From an uncultured Clostridia bacterium (GTDB lineage: Bacteria > Bacillota > Clostridia > Christensenellales > CAG-314), in contig CAMRUG010000011.1 in NCBI GenBank assembly GCA_947053925.1, positions 1-52,990 on the forward strand: a stretch of 52,990 bases of DNA, in the 5' to 3' direction. The notes below the pieces were generated by a model. It worked only from the letters and a program-made list of their open reading frames with translations. It was not told where the DNA came from and did not search any database. The position numbers were made by a program, and so were the translations under genes. The first letter of the stretch is position 1. The number at the start of each line of letters is the position of its first letter. Below, one piece after another: positions 18,172-25,444 of this stretch.

Positions 18172-18705
18172 TTAAAAGCGGTCATTGTACATATAAATTG
18201 CCATTAAAACGTCTTTATTGGTTGCGGTATCGTTTAATACCTTGATTTCCCTTTTACAATTCGATATAAAAGAATCCAATCTTTTCATATTCATTCGCAA
18301 ACACAATCCCTGCCTTCTTATACGAAAGGAACGGACTTCTTTTTCTGTCAAATAACGTTTATCGAAATATACCCAGACAAATACAAAACGACTAGCTAAC
18401 AATTCATGGCAATGCACGGTCAAATACGCCTCATCCCATGTCAGCACTTTGTTTTTATTTTGAATTTTACCGTTACCAAATTCAACATAACTATCGCAGT
18501 TATGATAATGCATTAAAATAATAATAGGCACAAATACAAATAAGCAAATACCCAAAATTCCGACTCCTATCCTAAAATCGTCGTTATCGGTCAATTTTAC
18601 AATTCCTAAAACGAATATTACAATAGCGCAAATATACAGCGCCGCCAAACAGCCTCTTCCGTACGGAACAGTCGATATTTTTTTAGTATCTATATTCTTT
18701 GACAT
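18172..18705 (-). CDS. Hypothetical membrane protein with two N-terminal helices
   Basis: A 177-residue protein with a short polar start, two membrane helices (about 21-38 and 47-65), then a soluble C-terminal part from about 70 that alternates beta-like stretches (FVFVWVYFDKRYL). This layout resembles small bacterial PH-domain-like membrane proteins, but no family is recognised. No good SD precedes the ATG. Confidence that it is coding rests on length and sensible composition. Confidence 0.65.
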   Translation of the reverse strand: MSKNIDTKKISTVPYGRGCLAALYICAIVIFVLGIVKLTDNDDFRIGVGILGICLFVFVPIIILMHYHNCDSYVEFGNGKIQNKNKVLTWDEAYLTVHCHELLASRFVFVWVYFDKRYLTEKEVRSFRIRRQGLCLRMNMKRLDSFISNCKREIKVLNDTATNKDVLMAIYMYNDRF

Positions 18706-18904
18706 ATTTTTTCAATACCGATAATAATTAAAAATCACGTTATATTCTAACTCTACATTGTATTTAACTGCAAAAAGAGCAATGCTTGCGGTTTTATCAA
18801 TACAATTTGTTTTATACTCAATTAACTATCGATTTTTAACTCCTATTATTGTAATATAAATTATATATTAACTCATTTATAAAGTCAATGCTCCTAAAAA
18901 ACAG

Positions 18905-18932
18905 AAAAAGTCGCAACTATTTTGTCGCGACC
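18905..18932 (-). terminator. Intrinsic terminator of the coat-like gene
   Basis: GTCGC and GCGAC, extended inward by three more pairs (one G-T), form a stem followed on the minus strand by TTTTTC. It is 19 bases past the stop at 18951. Confidence 0.75.
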
Positions 18933-18950
18933 GTTTCTATGTTGTTATTA

Positions 18951-19595
18951 TCAGTTGTTGTTTGTCGTTGTCGTACGTCCGCCAGGATACAGCGGCAATT
19001 CGAAATAGCCCGAACATACTTCTTCGGTATACTCTTGGCAAGGCGGAATTACGGCATAACCGTAACTCGGGACAATCAATTCTACGTCCATAGTTACTTT
19101 AAGTATTGCAGTAACACAGCAGTTAATCACAAAGATATAGTACGTTACCCCGTCGATTTCCTGCGTTTGACTGTACTGTCCTTCAGGACTTACGGCGGAA
19201 ACGCTGGCTTCGATTCTGTACGGAATAATGGACGGTTCGGGCAAAAACATAACAACGTCTACAGGTACAGTTACAGTACCCATACCGCTACCTTCTACAT
19301 TGTTGTTGTCTATGTATGTAACTTCTACTGGAACTACTATATCCGCTTCTACACGACCGTATTTAGGACGTTCGGAAAGACGCTCCACCACAAGATTTTC
19401 CACTCCGCCTTTTGTAGTCGTGCTTTTACAACTTACAAAACGTAACGGCGTAGCAGGATTAGCGGGATTAACGTCCGTAACGCTTACGGTTATTTGCTGT
19501 AACGTAGTTTGTTTCATACAAGCATCAAACACTTTTTTGCCTTGAATACAAATCTTTTCGCTGCAATTGTTGCCATCTAAATTGTTTACCGGCAT
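18951..19595 (-). CDS. Putative spore-coat or exosporium-type protein
   Basis: A 214-residue beta-rich protein without signal peptide. It starts with a Cys-containing segment (NCSEKICIQGKKVFDACMKQ) similar in style to clostridial coat-associated proteins, has a central Val-rich region (VVPVEVTYIDNNN), and ends in a Cys/Pro/Tyr-rich part (IPPCQEYTEEVCSGYFELP) and TTTTNNN. I do not recognise a named family. Support for a spore role comes from the sigma-K-like promoter at 19621-19648 and the cysteine pattern. AGGAGG precedes the ATG. Single-gene unit with its own terminator. Confidence 0.7.
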   Translation of the reverse strand: MPVNNLDGNNCSEKICIQGKKVFDACMKQTTLQQITVSVTDVNPANPATPLRFVSCKSTTTKGGVENLVVERLSERPKYGRVEADIVVPVEVTYIDNNNVEGSGMGTVTVPVDVVMFLPEPSIIPYRIEASVSAVSPEGQYSQTQEIDGVTYYIFVINCCVTAILKVTMDVELIVPSYGYAVIPPCQEYTEEVCSGYFELPLYPGGRTTTTNNN

Positions 19596-19620
19596 TTTTA
19601 ACCTCCTATTATAGTTAGTA

Positions 19621-19648
19621 TATAGTATGAAGATGCTTGCTAAAATGT
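19621..19648 (-). promoter_or_regulatory. Sporulation sigma (sigma-K-like) promoter
   Basis: Minus strand: CATACTATA (19621-19629) fits the sigma-K -10 CATANNNTA exactly, and an AC lies 17 bases upstream as the minimal -35. The predicted start leaves about 20 bases to the ATG with the SD in between. CATACTA also fits sigma-G -10 boxes, but no matching -35 is present. Confidence 0.5.
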
Positions 19649-19964
19649 GAATACAAACCGAACATTACATTGCAACTTCATCTCACGTTATTTTATTCGT
19701 ATCTTTGCAATAATGTTACTTGCTTATATGTAAAATCTTGCTTTTAATTTAAACTACATTGTAACAAACGTTATTTTTTTATCGCATAGGCAAAAAACTG
19801 TCTTTATTAAGAATACTCTAAACCGCTTAATACTCAACATATCAAGCATAATTTATTTTCAATGCAATAAAGCAAACGCATTAAATTAGATAATTAAAGA
19901 TTTCTATTGTATTAAACACCCGAAAATTAAGATTAAAAAAGTTACTAAATATTTTCACACTAAA
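19649..19964. other. AT-rich intergenic stretch
   Basis: About 315 bases with no supported gene, strong hairpin or promoter seen. Confidence 0.5.
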
Positions 19965-19991
19965 AAACGCCCGACAATATATCAGGCGTTT
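19962..19991 (-). terminator. Intrinsic terminator of the tetR-type gene
   Basis: AAACGCC (19965-19971) pairs with GGCGTTT (19985-19991), with extra partial pairing in the loop. On the minus strand it ends in TTTTTT. Confidence 0.8.
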
Positions 19992-20017
19992 AAAATATCA
20001 AGGAAAATATAGCGGTA

Positions 20018-20605
20018 TCAATCGACATCGAAATGATAAAATCTATCTTTCATATGTCCAAAGTAAAATGTAATAAGTTCGCGCGCGTTCCTTTCTTGTA
20101 CTTCGGTAGGATCTTCGTTGCGCAAAATTTTAAATAAACTGTTTAAAAATCCTTCCGCTATTGCATTGTAAAAATTAGGATTCTTAATCTTTTCGTTAAT
20201 TTCAGGAAAAGAACTTTCCATCATTTCTCTGATTTTATCGGAGATGACGCCTATAATATAATTAACAAACGTTTCGTAATGTACACTGTTGCCCTTGCGG
20301 ATAATCAGTAACTCATCGCTGTACTGCATAAGAAACTTGACAAGTACTTCAGAAACTTCTTTCATAGTTCTGTCTACAAAAGTAAATTCGCTTTCAATAC
20401 TCTGTTTAACGCTTTCCATAAACGGATTTATCACAGCAAAATACAAAGCTTCTTTATTGTCAAAATATCTGTAAATATTTCCAAGCGATATTTCGGCGTT
20501 ATTAGCAATATTTCTTATTGAGGCATTGGCATAACCGTGCTCTTTAAACTCTTCTATCGCGGCAGCTAAAATTCTGCTTTTGATTTCTTTTTTTAAGTAC
20601 TGCAT
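20018..20605 (-). CDS. TetR/AcrR-family transcriptional regulator
   Basis: A 195-residue regulator. The N-terminal helix-turn-helix (about 8-55) includes ILAAAIEEFKEHGY and the recognition helix region SLGNIYRYFDNKEALY. The all-helical C-terminal ligand domain has no recognisable ligand signature. The frame extends to a GTG at 20650, but GGAG five bases before the ATG at 20605 fixes the start. It has its own promoter and a 9-bp inverted repeat overlapping the start, suggesting autorepression. It lies downstream of spo0A but is separated from it by a promoter. Confidence 0.9.
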   Translation of the reverse strand: MQYLKKEIKSRILAAAIEEFKEHGYANASIRNIANNAEISLGNIYRYFDNKEALYFAVINPFMESVKQSIESEFTFVDRTMKEVSEVLVKFLMQYSDELLIIRKGNSVHYETFVNYIIGVISDKIREMMESSFPEINEKIKNPNFYNAIAEGFLNSLFKILRNEDPTEVQERNARELITFYFGHMKDRFYHFDVD

Positions 20606-20667
20606 ACAATCTCCAAACAAAAAAATGATTGTATGAGTATTGTAACACACTATTAAGACGTTTGCAA
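20603..20667 (-). promoter_or_regulatory. tetR-gene promoter and candidate operator
   Basis: Minus strand: -35 TTGCAA (20662-20667), 17-bp spacer, -10 TACAAT (20639-20644). CATACAATC (20603-20611) and GATTGTATG (20627-20635) are a perfect 9-bp inverted repeat with a 15-base spacer across the transcribed leader and start codon, a fitting place for autoregulation. Confidence 0.6.
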
Positions 20668-20706
20668 CTTATTGAAATAAAAATTGTGAACTTTTTTCAT
20701 TTTTGC

Positions 20707-21435
20707 TCAATAAGCACATTCCAACAACATCTTGTCGGCAAGCAACGCAATAAATTCTCCGTTTGTGGGTTTCTCCGACGAATTATATACTTTAACGCCG
20801 AAAATATTGTTAATATTTTCAATTTTTCCCCTATTCCAAGCAACTTCTATTGCGTGCCTGATAGCTCTTTCTACCTTGCTCGAAGTCGTATCAAACCGTT
20901 TGGCAATAGAAGGATATAAGCTTTTTGTAATAGCGTTGATAATCGGAGGATCGTCTACGGCAAGTTTTATACCCTCTCTTAAAAATTGATACCCTTTGAT
21001 ATGAGCAGGTATACCTACGCTTACAAAAATATTGCTTATTCTTTCATCAAGTGTTTTTTCGGAGACACTTTTTTTACGCACTACTTTGCCGCCCAATCTA
21101 TCGCCGTCAAATACGTTTTTAATGCGTTGCTCTAACACACTATATTCAAGCGGTTTAACAAGATAGTATTTTGCACCTAAATCCAACGACTTAATTACAA
21201 AAACCTCGCTTTTGAGTTCGGACGCAATAATAAACTTAACATCGCGGTATTTTTCCAATAATGCGAAGCCGTCTTCTCCGCTCATTACCAATTCGCTAAT
21301 GACAACGTCGGGAGTTGTAGTATCTAAGTATTTACGAGCGTCCTTGCCGTCCGTATCGAATATTATTTTAAATTCTTCGTTTTCTTCTAATTTTTCTTTC
21401 AAGCCGTTCTGACCGATCAATCCTATGGTAATCAC
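20707..21435 (-). CDS. spo0A: Sporulation master regulator Spo0A with degenerate receiver
   Basis: A 242-residue protein. The C-terminal DNA-binding domain (about 135-240) is unmistakable: AHIKGYQFLREG, ITKSLYPSIAKRF, SSKVERAIRHAIEVAWNRG and KPTNGEFIALLADK. The N-terminal receiver aligns with B. subtilis Spo0A without gaps around the active site (PDVVISELVM against PDVLVLDIIM). The phosphorylated Asp is Glu48, the acidic pair is Gly8-Gln9, and the conserved Thr is Ala; only the VKP lysine remains. Canonical phosphorelay control is therefore unlikely (inference). The start is GTG with AGGAGG nine bases upstream, which agrees with the promoter. Confidence 0.95.
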   Translation of the reverse strand: MITIGLIGQNGLKEKLEENEEFKIIFDTDGKDARKYLDTTTPDVVISELVMSGEDGFALLEKYRDVKFIIASELKSEVFVIKSLDLGAKYYLVKPLEYSVLEQRIKNVFDGDRLGGKVVRKKSVSEKTLDERISNIFVSVGIPAHIKGYQFLREGIKLAVDDPPIINAITKSLYPSIAKRFDTTSSKVERAIRHAIEVAWNRGKIENINNIFGVKVYNSSEKPTNGEFIALLADKMLLECAY

Positions 21436-21465
21436 CGCTTTTTGCCTCCTGATTTTTGTAAATCA

Positions 21466-21474
21466 ATTATACCA
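21466..21474 (-). promoter_or_regulatory. spo0A extended -10 promoter
   Basis: Minus strand TGGTATAAT: an extended -10 (TGn) plus perfect TATAAT (21466-21471). No good -35 is present, as expected for extended -10 promoters. The start of transcription falls about 25 bases before the GTG. Confidence 0.6.
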
Positions 21475-21524
21475 CAGTGATATATGTGTTTTTCTGTAAG
21501 AAAAAGTAGGAAATTTGGAATTAT

Positions 21525-21531
21525 TGTCGAA
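21525..21531 (+). promoter_or_regulatory. Perfect 0A box upstream of spo0A
   Basis: TGTCGAA, the consensus Spo0A-binding heptamer, about 60 bases upstream of the predicted spo0A transcription start. A single heptamer is expected by chance at modest frequency, but its position suggests autoregulation. Confidence 0.45.
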
Positions 21532-21563
21532 AATTGTCAGTTCTGTCAATTATTTGTTACCAA

Positions 21564-21598
21564 GAAAAAAAAAGAACTGCTATTTTGCAGTTCTAAAA
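21564..21598 (-). terminator. Intrinsic terminator of the 21604-21978 gene
   Basis: AGAACTGC (21573-21580) pairs with GCAGTTCT (21587-21594); on the minus strand nine T follow. Confidence 0.85.
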
Positions 21599-21603
21599 AT
21601 CGC

Positions 21604-21978
21604 TTATTGTTGCATATTGTCGTCTACAGAATTTTCAGTTATATCGTCTGATACAACTTCGTAATCGGGTTCTTCTTTCATTGCCGCCTTAAAACGTTTT
21701 ATATCTGTTAATATGCAAATATAAAAGGTTTTATCGACAAGCCAAATTATAGACTTGCATAAAGTTGTAATAACTACATTTAAAACCGGTATCCAACAAA
21801 ATACCATATTTACAACCGTAAACAGCATTTCTAAAACAACAGCCACAGAATAAATAGGCAGTCCGATTATTATACACAAGGTCTTAAGTATGCAATAAAA
21901 AAAGTTTTTACTAGTATAGCGGAAAATCCAACCGTATCGTTCCGCATAATACGTTTTCATATTTTTTTCATCTAACAT
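21604..21978 (-). CDS. Hypothetical small membrane protein
   Basis: A 124-residue protein with aromatic, basic N-terminus (YYAERYGWIFRYTSK), two or three hydrophobic segments between about 27 and 90, and an acidic soluble tail (EEPDYEVVSDDITENSVDD). No family is recognised. No good SD precedes either ATG (21978 or 21960). It has its own terminator, 21564-21598, and is separated from spo0A by the spo0A promoter. Confidence 0.65.
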   Translation of the reverse strand: MLDEKNMKTYYAERYGWIFRYTSKNFFYCILKTLCIIIGLPIYSVAVVLEMLFTVVNMVFCWIPVLNVVITTLCKSIIWLVDKTFYICILTDIKRFKAAMKEEPDYEVVSDDITENSVDDNMQQ

Positions 21979-22111
21979 AATTTAATTGTACATTAAACTA
22001 ATTTTTATGTCAAGTTACATTGACGTATAAGCACCTTTAAACATAATGCAAACATATTATACAAATATAATAAAAAATAATACCGTAACAGAAAAAACTT
22101 TTCAAATATTA

Positions 22112-22140
22112 TTGACAACAAGCACAAAGAAAACTAAAAT
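22112..22140 (+). promoter_or_regulatory. Sigma-A promoter of the M-box/mgtE transcript
   Basis: -35 TTGACA (22112-22117), 17-bp spacer, -10 TAAAAT (22135-22140). Predicted start about 22147, just ahead of the aptamer. Confidence 0.8.
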
Positions 22141-22151
22141 ATAAATATCTT

Positions 22152-22369
22152 AATAATCCGGTAGGTGAGGCTACCACTGGGATACGGGTTGCTACCGACT
22201 AGATGTGGAGACACGTTAAGTAAGGTCAGCAGATTATGTCGAACGCAAGGCATAATTTAACGCAACTACACAGCCCTGTGATGCTAAAGCTTGTAATGGT
22301 TGGACGCTTGTTTCCGTCAAAAATGAAACGAACACTTTCTGCGGCTATTACAAGGGCGCAGTTTTTTTT
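22152..22369 (+). ncRNA. M-box (ykoK) magnesium riboswitch with terminator
   Basis: The conserved aptamer start GGTAGGTGAGGCTACC, then GGGATACGGGTTGCTACC, and the late conserved block ACAGCCCTGTGATGCTAAAG match the M-box family in order. The expression platform ends in CTGCG/CGCAG (22339-22361) followed by eight T (22362-22369), an intrinsic terminator just before the mgtE SD. Known M-boxes switch off Mg transporter genes when Mg is high; mgtE directly downstream fits. Confidence 0.9.
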
Positions 22370-22399
22370 ATGCCGTAAGATTATTCAAAGGAGGTCGAA

Positions 22400-23773
22400 A
22401 TGGAATACAAAGAATTAGTAGAACTTGTAGATAAAACTTCGGTATTGCTACAAGAAAAAAACTTTCGGGCGATTAAATCTCTTTTAGAAGAAGAAATGCC
22501 GCAAGATATAGCCCTACTGCTCGAAGAACTTCCCGATAAAGATATGCCGCTGATTTTCCGCTTGTTAAGCAAAGAGTTGGCAGCAGATACGTTTATCGAA
22601 ATGACGTCTGAAAGTCAGGAAATGCTTTTAAATGTCTTTTCCGACACAGAGCTTAAAGCCATTTTTGACGAAATGTTTCTTGACGATACGGTAGATATTA
22701 TAGAAGAAATGCCCGCAAGCGTGGTAAAAAGAATAATCAACCAATCGGATACCGAAACGCGCAATTTGATAAACGAAATTCTTCAATACCCCAAAGACAG
22801 CGCCGGAACTATTATGACGGTAGAATACGTCAGTCTCAAAAAAAGTTGGACCGTAAAGCAGTGTTTTGAAAGAATAAGAAAAACGGCGTTAGACAAAGAA
22901 ACTATTTACAACTGCTACGTTACCGACGAAAAACGGCATTTGATAGGAAGGGTTACGGTAAAAGACCTGCTATTAAACGATAACGAAACAAAAATTGCCG
23001 ACATAATGGAAACAGATGTTTTAGCAGTAGAAACAACGGACGACAAAGAACACGTGGCGCAACAGATATCAAAATACGACCTAAATGCAATGCCTGTTGT
23101 CGACAAAGAATCCCGAATAGTCGGCATTATTACCGTTGACGACGTACTGGACGTTATCGAACAGGAAGCAACCGAAGATATTTCTAAAATGGCGGCTGTA
23201 ACGCCTTCTAAAGATACTTACCTGGAACAAAGCGTTTGGCAAATCTGGAAAAACCGCATTCCGTGGCTGTTGCTTTTAATGATTTCGTCAACTTTTACGG
23301 GGTTGATTATCAACGCATACGAAGCCACATTATCGGCATTACTGTTTGCGTGTGTTCCTATGATAATGGGTACGGGAGGAAATGCCGGCAGTCAAGCGGC
23401 CGTTACTATTACCCGCAGTCTTGCAATAGACGAAGTAAGACCGTCAGACATTCTAAAAGTCATATGGAAAGAACTGCGAGTCGCTCTGTCTTTGGCAACT
23501 GTTTTGGCAATAGCCTGCTTCGGCAAATTGTATTTGCTCGACGGAATGCTATTTAATAACCCTTACACTTGGGACGTATGCCTGACTGTCAGCATCGCCT
23601 TATTCGTTACGATAGTTTTATCAAAACTAATCGGTTGCGTAATGCCCATACTGGCAAAAGTCTGTCGACTAGACCCCGCCGTTGTAGCCAGTCCTTTTAT
23701 TACCACTATCGTAGATATACTTTCTCTTGTAATATATTGCCTGATAGCGCAAACGCTATTGCCTGCTATTTAA
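22400..23773 (+). CDS. mgtE: Magnesium transporter MgtE
   Basis: A 457-residue MgtE-family Mg channel. The N domain is about 1-125 (superhelical, ELPDKDMPLIFRLL). Two CBS domains, about 130-255, are the Mg sensor (MTVEYVSLKK; MPVVDKESRIVGIITVDDV). The membrane domain with five helices, from about 285, includes the pore signature GTGGNAGSQA. AAAGGAGG lies just before the ATG. It is controlled by the M-box leader and closed by a strong terminator, so it is a single-gene unit. Confidence 0.97.
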   Translation: MEYKELVELVDKTSVLLQEKNFRAIKSLLEEEMPQDIALLLEELPDKDMPLIFRLLSKELAADTFIEMTSESQEMLLNVFSDTELKAIFDEMFLDDTVDIIEEMPASVVKRIINQSDTETRNLINEILQYPKDSAGTIMTVEYVSLKKSWTVKQCFERIRKTALDKETIYNCYVTDEKRHLIGRVTVKDLLLNDNETKIADIMETDVLAVETTDDKEHVAQQISKYDLNAMPVVDKESRIVGIITVDDVLDVIEQEATEDISKMAAVTPSKDTYLEQSVWQIWKNRIPWLLLLMISSTFTGLIINAYEATLSALLFACVPMIMGTGGNAGSQAAVTITRSLAIDEVRPSDILKVIWKELRVALSLATVLAIACFGKLYLLDGMLFNNPYTWDVCLTVSIALFVTIVLSKLIGCVMPILAKVCRLDPAVVASPFITTIVDILSLVIYCLIAQTLLPAI

Positions 23774-23787
23774 AAAGAGTTAAAAAG

Positions 23788-23833
23788 AATTAAATGCATC
23801 CAAGTGTCTGTTTTTGGATGCATTTAATTTTTA
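23788..23833 (+). terminator. Intrinsic terminator of mgtE
   Basis: AATTAAATGCATCCAA (23788-23803) pairs perfectly over 16 bp with 23814-23829, followed by TTTT. The stem is AT-rich but long. Confidence 0.85.
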
Positions 23834-24107
23834 CAATTGTTTGTATCGGTTAAACTATATCTATGTATAATCGTTTTCGGGAAGTAATACACAACGGTAA
23901 TTATTTGAAGACAATTGTAATTTAAAATGTATGCAGTCGTTATTACATATCTCTTATAATTACACAGAAACGGTTTTCTCTAAAAGATTGATTTATCGCA
24001 ATATAACGTAACCGCAAATTATTGACAGCCAATAAGTATCGTTTATTTGTCTGTCGTACACTATTAAAAAAATTTCCAGAATAACTTGTAACGATTGAAT
24101 TCTGTTA
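23834..24107. other. Intergenic stretch
   Basis: About 270 AT-rich bases between the convergent mgtE and YdcF-like genes. No gene or clear regulatory element was seen. Confidence 0.5.
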
Positions 24108-24524
24108 TCATTCGCAATACGCTTTTAACAAAACTTCCGGATAAGGTTCAAGTTCTTTTTCAAATAATTTGATTGGATTTAAATAACTCCTCTTCATATG
24201 TTCCGAAGACGTACACAGTATAATTTCCGTTGCGCCTAATTCCGCTGCCAAAGGCACAGAAAACTCGGCATTTTGCTTGGTTGTTAAAGATTTATCTTCC
24301 TTAATAATGCTTTCGGAAGGTATGCCGTTTTGTACTAGAAAATCATACATTAACTGCGCTTCGCTTATGCCAGCTTTTTTATTTGCGACACCGCCGGAAA
24401 CTATAAGCTTGTCTATCGCAAAAATTTTATAGACGTTTAATGCCATACACAATCTCTTTAACATGAGCTCCGACATACTACCGTCGTCGTTTATTCTGTT
24501 TCCTAATATTACTGCAACTACCAC
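24108..24524 (-). CDS. YdcF/ElyC-like DUF218 domain protein
   Basis: A 138-residue protein of the DUF218 (YdcF/SanA/ElyC) fold: VVAVILGNRINDDG, DKLIVSGG, GIPSESIIKEDKSLTTKQNA and the late block ILCTSSEHMKRS. DUF218 proteins are linked to envelope precursor metabolism in other bacteria, but this one lacks the usual membrane helix and may be cytosolic. An upstream TTG (24536) is open, but GAGG six bases before the GTG at 24524 supports that start. Solitary gene. Confidence 0.8.
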   Translation of the reverse strand: MVVAVILGNRINDDGSMSELMLKRLCMALNVYKIFAIDKLIVSGGVANKKAGISEAQLMYDFLVQNGIPSESIIKEDKSLTTKQNAEFSVPLAAELGATEIILCTSSEHMKRSYLNPIKLFEKELEPYPEVLLKAYCE

Positions 24525-25016
24525 ATTATTCCTCAACCTAGTTTGATAAATACATTATATTATTTGATTAAAAAATTAGCAAGAATATAAGCACAACTTA
24601 ATTTTCAATAAGATTGCAACTATCAATGCAATATGAACTTACAAATTTTTTAGACATAAACATAAAATTTATCCGACTATACTTAAGCAAAAACAATATT
24701 TGAGTTAATGCAAAGTTTAAAATTATTAAATTAGGACATAATAAAACCATAGTTCCTAATAATACAGTACAAAAAAGTTTTTTTGCTTAGAGTAATCTAC
24801 AAGATTATGACTGTTATAGAAGATTTTAGTATTATATAGTATCCCAACATAACTAATAATTATTGGTTGCTTAATACTATATAATAACCGGTTGTTTAGC
24901 CGTGATTAAGTTTAATTAAACTTATTAAAATATCTTATATATACTGCTATAAAAAAATAAGAACAAAGCAAAAGCGAATATTGTTATTAAAATATTATAT
25001 TTTTTTAATAATTATG
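24525..25016. other. Very AT-rich intergenic stretch with long inverted repeat
   Basis: Nearly 500 bases without a supported gene. It contains a perfect 13-bp inverted repeat (TATTATATAGTAT, 24830-24842, with 24874-24886) around a 31-base loop that holds CCAA/TTGG, so a cruciform is possible. No T-run follows, so it is not a standard terminator. Confidence 0.5.
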
Positions 25017-25045
25017 TTGACAACTATGTATAATAGGACTATAAT
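25017..25045 (+). promoter_or_regulatory. Perfect consensus promoter of the cold-shock gene
   Basis: TTGACA (25017-25022), 17-bp spacer, TATAAT (25040-25045). It leaves an unusually long leader of about 95 bases before the ATG, as is usual for cold-shock mRNAs whose leaders fold in a temperature-dependent way. Confidence 0.9.
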
Positions 25046-25145
25046 AAAAATAACGAATTAAGTACACTGTTTATTGCTTTTAACAACATTCCGTTAATAT
25101 AAACTTTTGCTCATTCGTTTAAAAATTTCGGGAGGTACCATAGCA

Positions 25146-25355
25146 ATGACAGGTACGGTAAAATGGTTCGACTCAGGCAAAGGTTACGGTTTTATTTCTA
25201 ACGACGTTGGTGGCGAAGATGTTTTCGTTCACTTTTCCGCAATTCAAATTGACGGTTTTAAAACGTTAAAAGACGGACAAAAAGTAACATTCGATGTAGA
25301 GGAAGATGCTAAAAACGGTAAACTTCGCGCAGCAAATGTAATACCGGTTGAATAA
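25146..25355 (+). CDS. Cold-shock domain protein
   Basis: A 69-residue single-domain CSD protein. RNP1 is KGYGFISN and RNP2 is DVFVHF; the start is [10 protein letters not shown]. It binds single-stranded RNA and DNA and melts mRNA structure. The open frame extends to a TTG at 25107, but GGGAGG before the ATG at 25146 and the family start decide for the ATG. The perfect promoter and strong terminator suggest high expression. Confidence 0.97.
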   Translation: MTGTVKWFDSGKGYGFISNDVGGEDVFVHFSAIQIDGFKTLKDGQKVTFDVEEDAKNGKLRAANVIPVE

Positions 25356-25368
25356 TTTATAATTATTT

Positions 25369-25396
25369 AAGACGCAGAAAATTCTGCGTCTTTTTT
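25369..25396 (+). terminator. Intrinsic terminator of the cold-shock gene
   Basis: AAGACGCAGAA (25369-25379) pairs perfectly with TTCTGCGTCTT (25382-25392), followed by TTTT. It also lies downstream of the convergent collagen-like gene. Confidence 0.9.
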
Positions 25397-25444
25397 CTTG
25401 TGCTATTTAGTTTGATATTTCAATTTTAAGTTAAAAACTAACTT

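Noticed and set aside
18888..19445. 185-codon plus-strand open frame
   Set aside because: Antisense to the coat-like gene, no SD, and it includes that gene's terminator; the minus-strand gene has SD, promoter and terminator.
22237..22243. A second TGTCGAA (0A-box match)
   Set aside because: It lies inside the conserved M-box aptamer and is explained by the RNA sequence.
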